A program made the position numbers and the translations under genes. DNA of 8,931 bases, taken from assembly GCA_964354365.1 (NCBI GenBank), contig CAYGZM010000153.1, positions 1 through 8,931 on the forward strand, in the 5' to 3' direction. The stretch's first letter is position 1. Every line of letters begins with the position of its first letter. The notes beneath the pieces were generated by a model. It saw only the letters and a program-made list of their open reading frames with translations, had not been told where the DNA came from and made no database searches. Source of the DNA: CAYGZM01 sp964354365. GTDB taxonomy: Bacteria; Planctomycetota; Phycisphaerae; Sedimentisphaerales; Anaerobacaceae. Of the stretch, positions 1 through 4,711 are shown piece after piece.

Positions 1-1020
1 GACGACGGCGAAAAGAAAAAGGCCGTTATACGGTTCGGACTGGCGGCGGTTAAAGGCGTCGGCGAAAAGGCGGTCGAGCAGATTATCGCCGCCCGCGAGA
101 AGGTCGGCAGGTTTGAGAGCCTGTTCCACTTCTGCGAAAACGTGGATTTGAGGGCGGCGAACAAACAGGTCCTCGAGGCTCTCATCAAGGCCGGGGCGTT
201 CGACAGGCTCGGTGGGAACCGTCACCAGATGATGGCCGGCCTGGAGCAGGCAATGGAGAACGGCGCAAGCCTCCAGGTTGACCGGGCCAACGGACAGATG
301 AGCTTTTTCGGGCAGGCGGCCCAGCCCGATTATTCGCAGGACGAGAATCGCCTGCCGCACGTTGCCCCCTGGCCTGAGCCGCAGATGTTGGCTTACGAGA
401 AAGAGGTGCTCGGATTTTACGTGACCAGCAACCCGCTGAGCCACCACGCCGAGGTGATAAACATCTACTCCACGCATAACAGCTCGCAGTTGACCGAGGC
501 GACGCAGGAAAAAGAGGTTGTGATCGGCGGAATGATTACAAGGGTCAGATACAACCTGACCAAGACGGGGCGGACCGCCGGGGCGAAAATGGCCGTCTTT
601 ACGCTCGAAGACCTCCAGGGCCAGGTCGAGGTTGTAGCGTTCCCCGAAGTGCTGAACAGATACGCCGACCTTGTAAAGGATGATGCCGTCATTTTCGTTA
701 AGGGAAAGCTCGACTTTCGACGGGAACGGCCGAACATACTGGCCTCGGAGCTTATACCTATCGAGCAGATAAGGGAGAAAGTGGCGGCGAAGGTCAGGAT
801 CAGGCTTAACGCCGGGGACGTCACCGAAAAGAAGGTTGCTGAGATAAAGAGCATCTGCCAGCACCACAAAGGCAAGAGTCCGGTCTTGGTGGCGATCCGG
901 ACCGAAAAAGGCATGGTCCGCGCCGCCGCCGGTAAGGCCCTGAGCGTGAACCCGGACCCGGACTTCTGCCGAAAAATGAAACAGCTTCTCGGCGAAGAGA
1001 ATTTCCAATTGGCAAGATAG
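1..1020 (+). CDS. dnaE: DNA polymerase III subunit alpha, C-terminal part (5' end outside window)
   Basis: The reading frame is open from the first base to a TAG stop, giving 339 visible residues of a protein normally near 1100-1200 aa. DnaE is the replicative polymerase catalytic subunit of the holoenzyme. The visible part starts in the region after the palm/fingers: a helix-hairpin-helix-like segment (RFGLAAVKGVGEKAVE, about residues 11-26) and the family motif YEKEVLGFYVTSNPL (about 132-146). An OB-fold follows (about 168-245; VVIGGMITRVR then VEVVAFPEVLNRYADLV), which binds single-stranded DNA. The rest corresponds to the tau/clamp-interacting C-terminal domain. No frameshift is visible. 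The gene appears to end its own transcription unit, because a hairpin/T-tract follows directly. PolC or an error-prone DnaE2 is less likely, but without the catalytic core the paralogue cannot be settled. Confidence 0.93.
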   Translation, partial: DDGEKKKAVIRFGLAAVKGVGEKAVEQIIAAREKVGRFESLFHFCENVDLRAANKQVLEALIKAGAFDRLGGNRHQMMAGLEQAMENGASLQVDRANGQMSFFGQAAQPDYSQDENRLPHVAPWPEPQMLAYEKEVLGFYVTSNPLSHHAEVINIYSTHNSSQLTEATQEKEVVIGGMITRVRYNLTKTGRTAGAKMAVFTLEDLQGQVEVVAFPEVLNRYADLVKDDAVIFVKGKLDFRRERPNILASELIPIEQIREKVAAKVRIRLNAGDVTEKKVAEIKSICQHHKGKSPVLVAIRTEKGMVRAAAGKALSVNPDPDFCRKMKQLLGEENFQLAR

Positions 1021-1030
1021 GGATGGGAGG

Positions 1031-1059
1031 AGATTTTTTGGGGAAAAATCTTATTTTTT
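1031..1059 (+). terminator. Putative intrinsic terminator after dnaE
   Basis: Eleven bases past the dnaE stop is a perfect 8-bp inverted repeat (AGATTTTT at 1031-1038, AAAAATCT at 1044-1051) with a TGGGG loop, followed by TATTTTTT. The hairpin plus T-run fits Rho-independent termination of dnaE. The stem is AT-rich and would be weak, so the call is tentative. Confidence 0.45.
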
Positions 1060-1082
1060 CGCACAACTTTGATTTTTGCCGG

Positions 1083-1088
1083 TATAAT
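1083..1088 (+). promoter_or_regulatory. Consensus -10 box (TATAAT), possible promoter of a long tmk leader or a small RNA
   Basis: A perfect TATAAT lies 62 bp after dnaE, just beyond the putative terminator. The best -35 match at a near-normal distance is the poor TTCGCA at 1058-1063 (19-bp spacer), and no TGn extension is present. A start here would give a leader of nearly 480 nt before tmk, running antisense through the DUF3800-like remnant. Alternatively it could make a short RNA covering the inverted repeats at 1105-1153. The -10 box is visible; promoter activity is inference. Confidence 0.35.
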
Positions 1089-1104
1089 TAGTATGCCCGT
1101 GTGG

Positions 1105-1153
1105 GTGAACGTCGGCTTCACGCCGTGTGTTCGAGAGGCATGTCCGCTTGAAC
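1105..1153. repeat. Two small inverted repeats upstream of the remnant gene
   Basis: GTGAA (1105-1109) pairs with TTCAC (1117-1121) around a 7-base loop. GTTCGAG (1129-1135) pairs with CTTGAAC (1147-1153) around an 11-base loop, with one G-T pair. The second hairpin ends exactly next to the stop codon of the minus-strand remnant (1154-1156), so it could be that gene's 3' hairpin, but no T-run follows in either direction. I do not recognise a known RNA family here. Confidence 0.35.
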
Positions 1154-1536
1154 CTAGCCTGCAACGGGTTTTATTTTTTCAAGTTTGAGCGGGTTGGAAT
1201 CGCTGTACCACTCTCCGTACGGTTTGTTCCTTGTATCATCCAGGTCCATAATAAGACGGTATCCCTTTGCAAGGAGCCGGAAGAATCTGTCCTCTCCGCG
1301 TTCGAACATTCGCTGCAAAGCCCACAGATAGTAGTCGATAACCTGCAGACCTGCATATTCAGATGGATAGGCCGAGATAATTTCCGTTGCACTATCAGAA
1401 CGAATGCCGGTTGTTATTTCGAAATTATCCTTAGCTCTTTTGATCGCATATTGAAGTGCTCGACGACTGGACGAAATAGCGTTTGACTAATATCCTGAAT
1501 TGTATTATCTACGATCAGTCTGAAGTCGTCAATGCG
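1154..1536 (-). pseudogene. Decayed DUF3800-like gene, C-terminal half, 5'-truncated and frameshifted
   Basis: Reading the minus strand gives two overlapping frames that join into one plausible protein. The first (1536 down to 1414) begins after a stop and reads FRLIVDNTIQDISQTLFRPV. The second (1486 down to the TAG at 1154-1156) reads RALQYAIKRAKDNFE, then AGLQVIDYYLWALQRMFERG and YRLIMDLDDTRNKPYGEWYS. The LQxxDYxxWALxRxxER pattern resembles the C-terminal part of DUF3800 proteins, which are usually about 200-250 aa and often found in phage-related or mobile regions. The switch between frames falls around 1455-1475 and fits a net loss of one base. The N-terminal half is absent, and the remnant stops about 40 bp short of tmk. 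Its base composition looks more AT-rich than its neighbours, consistent with acquired DNA. The family name rests on pattern memory only; that it is a broken gene is better supported. Confidence 0.6.
1483..1511 (+). promoter_or_regulatory. tmk: Weak candidate promoter for tmk
   Basis: TTGACT (1483-1488) matches five of six -35 consensus bases. It is followed by TATTAT (1503-1508, five of six but only a 14-bp spacer) or TATCTA (1506-1511, correct 17-bp spacer but poor match). It lies within the remnant gene, about 65 bp before the tmk start, which is a sensible place for a promoter. Neither spacing/match combination is convincing alone. Confidence 0.22.
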
Positions 1537-1560
1537 CTAACGAGTTGCTTTCAAGATTAA

Positions 1561-1567
1561 AAAGGGG
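1561..1567 (+). promoter_or_regulatory. tmk: Shine-Dalgarno site deciding the tmk start
   Basis: AAAGGGGG ends 7 bases before the TTG at 1575. This purine-rich site favours TTG 1575 over an in-frame TTG at 1545, which has no comparable site upstream and would add ten residues without family support. Confidence 0.6.
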
Positions 1568-1574
1568 GCGCGAC

Positions 1575-2231
1575 TTGAATAGAGAAGACTGGAAGAAGAA
1601 GTTTTCGGGCAAGCTTATAGTGCTTGACGGGCCGGACGGGTGCGGCAAGACCACGCAGGCCAAGCTCCTGACGCAGTGGTTGCAGGCACAGGGCGTGCCC
1701 ACGAGCAATTTTCGCGATCCCGGCGATACCACCATCGGAGAGCGGATAAGGGACATCCTGCTGAGCCCCGAGCACCTTGCGATGAGCACGAGAACCGAGG
1801 TGCTGCTGTATATGGCCGCGAGGGCGCAGCTCTGGCAGGAAGAAATTGCGCCTGCCCTGCGTGAACGGGAGTGCGTCGTCTTGGACAGGTGGCTATCGAG
1901 CACATACGCCTATCAGGGATACGCCGGCGAGTTCGGAACGAAGAACGTTATGCAGCTTGCCTCCGACGCTCTGGCGAGGGTGTGGGCGGATTTGACTATA
2001 ATACTTGACGTGGATTTGGAGACCTGTGAGGCCCGGCTGCCCGGCAAACGCGACAGGATGGAGGCAAAACCACGCCAATATCATCAGAAAGTCCGGGAAG
2101 GCTTCCTGCAATTGGCCAATGAGCGGGATGGTTTCCTGGTGGTCGATGCCGCCGGCGATATTGAAGCGGTGCACGAAAGGGTCAAAGAACAAGTTGTGGC
2201 ATTTTTTGAATCCGGAGATCCCACCGACTAA
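1575..2231 (+). CDS. tmk: Thymidylate kinase (dTMP kinase)
   Basis: This 218-aa protein transfers phosphate from ATP to dTMP to give dTDP, the step that feeds the dTTP pool for replication. The P-loop GPDGCGKTT is at residues 19-27. The substrate-binding arginine motif appears as RDPGDTTIGERIR (47-59), where FREPGGT is more usual. The DR-Y/H motif appears as DRW (104-106), and the lid with its basic residues is GKRDRMEAK (157-165). Length is normal for bacterial Tmk (about 205-215 aa). The start is a TTG chosen for its Shine-Dalgarno site. The stop codon overlaps the next start (TAATG), indicating translational coupling to holB, the same pairing seen in many bacteria. The DRW and RDPGD variants are conservative oddities rather than evidence of inactivity. 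Confidence 0.93.
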   Translation: MNREDWKKKFSGKLIVLDGPDGCGKTTQAKLLTQWLQAQGVPTSNFRDPGDTTIGERIRDILLSPEHLAMSTRTEVLLYMAARAQLWQEEIAPALRERECVVLDRWLSSTYAYQGYAGEFGTKNVMQLASDALARVWADLTIILDVDLETCEARLPGKRDRMEAKPRQYHQKVREGFLQLANERDGFLVVDAAGDIEAVHERVKEQVVAFFESGDPTD

Positions 2232-3370
2232 TGGCGCTCAGAGATGTCTTTTGTCAAGACGGGGCTATTTGGCTTTTGCAGAGGGCCTTTGCAGCAGGCA
2301 GGGTCCCTCATGCGTATATTTTTGCCGGCCCCGAAGGCGTGGGCAAATTCAAGACGGCAGCCGAGTGGGCCGGGCTGCTGCTCTGCAGGAATCCGGTTGT
2401 TGAGAAAGGCGGGCCCCAGACCCCAGGGGGGGCCGACTGGGCCGAAAGCTGCGGCTTGTGCGAATCCTGCAGGGCGCTGGCGGCCGATGCGCATCCGGAT
2501 TTCAATACCGTTTATAAGGAGTTGATCGAATTCACCAAAGACGGCAAGGGCAAGAAAACGCCCGTCGATCTGCCGATAGACGTAATCCGTGAGTTCCTCA
2601 TCGAAAAAGTCTCCACACGGCCAACCCTATCGGACAGGAAGGTCTTCATCGTCAGCGAGGCCGAGAAGCTCAACATCAGCTCGCAGAACTCTCTGCTCAA
2701 AGTCCTGGAGGAGCCGCCCGAATACTGCTGTATCATCCTGCTGTGCACCCGTATGGAGCAGCTTTTGCCCACAACCAAGTCGAGATGCCAGGCAATCCGC
2801 TTCGGCCCGATTGACGAAGAGATAATCTTCGGCAAATTGAAAGAGACGGGCATCGGACAGGACCAGTGCCGCTACTTTGCCCGTCTGGCGCAGGGCAGTC
2901 TGGGTCTGGCGCACCAGTGGGCGGCGCTTGAGCTGGCTGAGGCGAACCTTTACCAAATAAAGAAGGAGCTGGTCGCCTCTGTAGTCGGCCTCGAATTTGC
3001 GGACGTCCCGGAATACGCAGAGAAGCTCCAGGCCAAAAGTAAGAAACTCGCCGCCGCTTGGGCGACTATCGAGCAGACCACAAGCAGAACGGACATCAAT
3101 CGAAAGGCCGCAAAGAGCCTGGTCGGGATAGTCATATCGGTCTTGTACGACGCGATGAAGCTGAATGTTACGCCGAACGAGCCGCTCATCAACTTCGACC
3201 AGAAGGGATTGATAGAGAGTCTGGCTGCTCGGCTTGGCCCGGAGCCGCTCGCCGAAAAAATCGCCGATTGCTATCGCATGCTGCGATGGATCGAGGCCGC
3301 GGTCAATGAGAGGCTTATTTTCGAGCAGTTGTTGTTTAATCTGGCCGGTTCTGATACAATGACCGTTTGA
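2231..3370 (+). CDS. holB: DNA polymerase III subunit delta' (clamp loader)
   Basis: This 379-aa AAA+ protein is predicted to be the delta' arm of the clamp-loader complex that opens and places the sliding clamp. The Walker A region is GPEGVGKFKT (33-42); the residue after the invariant lysine is Phe instead of Ser/Thr, so ATP hydrolysis is unlikely, as expected for delta' and unlike gamma/tau. Four cysteines of the clamp-loader zinc module are present (C52, C74, C77, C80). A Walker B-like strand is KVFIVSEAEKLN (137-148), and the SRC motif that supplies the arginine finger is at 184-186. A lysine-rich insertion (about 100-115) and the overall length make it somewhat longer than E. coli HolB (334 aa). 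Its ATG overlaps the tmk stop by one base. DnaX is a less likely alternative given the operon and the degenerate P-loop. Confidence 0.88.
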   Translation: MALRDVFCQDGAIWLLQRAFAAGRVPHAYIFAGPEGVGKFKTAAEWAGLLLCRNPVVEKGGPQTPGGADWAESCGLCESCRALAADAHPDFNTVYKELIEFTKDGKGKKTPVDLPIDVIREFLIEKVSTRPTLSDRKVFIVSEAEKLNISSQNSLLKVLEEPPEYCCIILLCTRMEQLLPTTKSRCQAIRFGPIDEEIIFGKLKETGIGQDQCRYFARLAQGSLGLAHQWAALELAEANLYQIKKELVASVVGLEFADVPEYAEKLQAKSKKLAAAWATIEQTTSRTDINRKAAKSLVGIVISVLYDAMKLNVTPNEPLINFDQKGLIESLAARLGPEPLAEKIADCYRMLRWIEAAVNERLIFEQLLFNLAGSDTMTV

Positions 3371-3385
3371 ACGACACGGCGTAAC

Positions 3386-3558
3386 AATAGTACTCAAACT
3401 GACCGGCTCGCCTTGTCATACCTGCGAAAGCAGGTATCCAGTAGTGTGGCGGGTGAGTGGATTCCCGCTTTCGCGGGAATGACACACTGTGCTATATTGC
3501 TGTCGCATAAGGACTTATCGTGCTGTTTTCTTGAAAACCGGTCAGTTTGAGAATAGTA
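3386..3558. mobile_element. MITE-like element: 159 bp with 14-bp terminal inverted repeats and a 7-bp target duplication
   Basis: CTCAAACTGACCGG (3393-3406) and its exact reverse complement CCGGTCAGTTTGAG (3538-3551) bound a 159-bp non-coding segment. The heptamer AATAGTA abuts both ends (3386-3392 and 3552-3558). Perfect terminal inverted repeats with an immediately adjacent direct repeat are the standard signature of a transposon insertion. With no room for a transposase, this fits a non-autonomous miniature element. Taking out the element plus one heptamer leaves a 40-bp spacer between holB and ricT. No transposase family can be assigned from these ends. Short palindromes (ATAAG/CTTAT at 3507-3518; GTTTTC/GAAAAC at 3525-3538) and the BIME-like repeat fill the interior. 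Confidence 0.75.
3414..3484. repeat. BIME/REP-like double hairpin, nested inside the MITE-like element
   Basis: A 71-bp palindromic unit begins TGTCAT and ends ATGACA. Hairpin 1 is ATACCTGC-GAAA-GCAGGTAT (3418-3437); hairpin 2 is ATTCCCGC-TTTC-GCGGGAAT (3461-3480). The two 27-bp halves (3414-3440 and 3458-3484, inverted) differ at only four positions, which form two compensatory base-pair swaps. A 17-bp spacer separates them. Similar units carrying a GCGAAAGC hairpin core are familiar as intergenic repeats in many bacterial genomes, probably moved by REP-associated (RAYT-type) transposases. That origin is inference here. It could also act as an mRNA-stabilising or attenuating structure downstream of holB. 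Confidence 0.75.
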
Positions 3559-3576
3559 GTATACTTGGAAGTTCGG

Positions 3577-4695
3577 ATGTCAAATACCACTGAAACAAGG
3601 CCGAAACAGGCAAAGAACAGAAAATACATGCTCGTCCGCTACGGGCGGATGAACCTGCTGGGCTTCTTCGAGCACAACGAAACCAAAATACCCAAGGTTC
3701 TTACCGCGGTGGTGGTAAAGACCGATAAGGGCATCGAGCTGGGCTGGCTCGTCGGGCAGCTCACCTCCTACAGAGCAGGACAATTCAAGTTGAGCGAGGA
3801 CGATATAAGGGACTACTTCGGCGACAATGGTATCGATCTGCCGGCCAGCCAGGGCGGCAAGTTTGTGCGCTATGCGACCGCCGCCGACCTGAGCGAGCAG
3901 GAGCATCTGAAGAAAAACGCAAAAGACGAGATGGATTGCTGCAGGCGTTTTGTCGAAGAGCTGAACCTGCCGATGAAGATTGTCGATGCCGAGCACATAC
4001 TCGGCGGCGAGAGAGTCGTTTTTTATTTTATGTCGGACGGGCGCATCGATTTCCGCGAGCTTGTCAAAAAACTGGCCCACGAGTACCAGACGAGAATCGA
4101 GATGCGTCAGATCGGCTCGCGCGACGAGGCCAAGCTGCTCGGTGACATCGAGAGCTGCGGGCAGGAGTGCTGCTGCAAGAGGTTCCTGCGGCTCCTCAAG
4201 CCGGTCAATATGCGGATGGCGAAGATGCAAAAGGCCACGCTTGACCCCGCCAAGATATCGGGTTATTGCGGACGGCTGAAGTGCTGCCTGCGGTACGAGG
4301 ACAAGACCTACACCGATCTCAAGAGGCGGCTGCCGAAGAAGGGCATCCTGGTAAAGACCAAAAACGGCCAGGGCAGGGTCGTGGACACGCAGATACTCAC
4401 GCAGCTTGTTGTGGTCGAATGTGAAGACGGTACGAGGACTGCTTCGCCGGTGGATGAAATCGAGATAATCTCGTCTGCTCGCCCGCCCGACCAGAAGAAA
4501 CAAGCCGACGCCGCAGAGGCCGAGAGAACGGCGAGAAACAAACACTCGGCCCCAGGCCCCTCCGCTGGGAGTCCCGGCACTGGTCGTCCCCAGCGGGACA
4601 AGTGGGACGTGGGGGGGCAGGATAGGCGCCCGGCAAGAGATGACAGGGCCGTGAAGGACGAAGAGCCGGATGGCGGGGAAGATCAAGAGCAGTAA
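3577..4695 (+). CDS. ricT: RicT/YaaT-like PSP1-domain protein
   Basis: This 372-aa protein belongs to the PSP1 C-terminal domain family (YaaT/RicT). In B. subtilis RicT acts with RicA and RicF in an iron-sulfur complex that affects RNase Y mRNA processing, biofilm formation, competence and sporulation. The PSP1 core spans about residues 20-240. Signature cysteine motifs are CGQECCC (194-200) and KISGYCGRLKCCLRYE (227-242), candidate [4Fe-4S] ligands, with another pair at C121-C122. A small beta-rich domain follows (about 250-298). Residues from about 300 onward form a charged Pro/Gly/Arg/Asp-rich tail, probably disordered. The ATG at 3577 is preceded by GGAAG five bases away. The in-frame TTG at 3547 lies inside the transposon end and is rejected. 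The 3' end stops 16 bp before metG. Its role in a planctomycete is not known. Confidence 0.87.
   Translation: MSNTTETRPKQAKNRKYMLVRYGRMNLLGFFEHNETKIPKVLTAVVVKTDKGIELGWLVGQLTSYRAGQFKLSEDDIRDYFGDNGIDLPASQGGKFVRYATAADLSEQEHLKKNAKDEMDCCRRFVEELNLPMKIVDAEHILGGERVVFYFMSDGRIDFRELVKKLAHEYQTRIEMRQIGSRDEAKLLGDIESCGQECCCKRFLRLLKPVNMRMAKMQKATLDPAKISGYCGRLKCCLRYEDKTYTDLKRRLPKKGILVKTKNGQGRVVDTQILTQLVVVECEDGTRTASPVDEIEIISSARPPDQKKQADAAEAERTARNKHSAPGPSAGSPGTGRPQRDKWDVGGQDRRPARDDRAVKDEEPDGGEDQEQ
4562..4596. repeat. Palindrome inside the ricT tail
   Basis: CCGCTGGG (4562-4569) is exactly complementary to CCCAGCGG (4589-4596) across a 19-base loop. A competing hairpin, GTCCC-CAGC-GGGAC, overlaps its right arm. 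The segment encodes the Gly/Pro-rich part of the RicT tail, about 115 bp before metG. It may be a small palindromic repeat that landed in a tolerant coding region or an mRNA structure between cistrons; a chance GC-rich match is also possible. Confidence 0.4.
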
Positions 4696-4700
4696 TCGTC

Positions 4701-4707
4701 AGGGAAG
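4701..4707 (+). promoter_or_regulatory. metG: Shine-Dalgarno site deciding the metG start
   Basis: AGGGAAG ends four bases before the ATG at 4712. This supports ATG 4712, giving the normal MetRS N-terminus (PRKIIVTSALPYANGP), over an in-frame ATG at 4670 that would overlap ricT. Confidence 0.6.
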
Positions 4708-4711
4708 AAGT

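Noticed and set aside
1089..1153. Possible tmRNA, SRP RNA or tRNA between dnaE and tmk
   Set aside because: The hairpins do not fold into a cloverleaf and none of the conserved SRP or tmRNA sequence blocks is present.
1127..1486. A 119-aa plus-strand open frame between dnaE and tmk
   Set aside because: It is the opposite strand of the DUF3800-like remnant; the minus-strand reading gives coherent protein motifs, while the plus-strand one matches nothing I recognise and has no Shine-Dalgarno site.
1545..1574. Upstream TTG start for tmk
   Set aside because: It adds ten residues without family support and lacks an upstream Shine-Dalgarno site; TTG 1575 has AAAGGGGG at proper spacing.
2627..3397. 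A 256-aa antisense open frame opposite holB
   Set aside because: Shadow of holB; no recognisable motif and no promoter or ribosome site.
3414..3484. Two hairpin repeats considered as a degenerate CRISPR array
   Set aside because: Only two units, in inverted rather than direct orientation, with a 17-bp spacer; this is a palindromic REP/BIME-type unit.
3531..3562. TTGAAA ... TAGTAT as a ricT promoter carried by the element
   Set aside because: The spacer is 20 bp and the -10 is a poor match; not strong enough to list.
3547..3576. Upstream TTG start for ricT
   Set aside because: The codon lies within the right terminal inverted repeat of the inserted element; ATG 3577 has GGAAG upstream.
3580..4686. 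A 368-aa antisense open frame opposite ricT
   Set aside because: It is the complementary shadow of a clearly recognised gene with biased GC codon use; no domain is recognisable in it.
4670..4711. Upstream ATG start for metG overlapping ricT
   Set aside because: The extra 14 residues are outside the normal MetRS N-terminus, and ATG 4712 has a good Shine-Dalgarno site.
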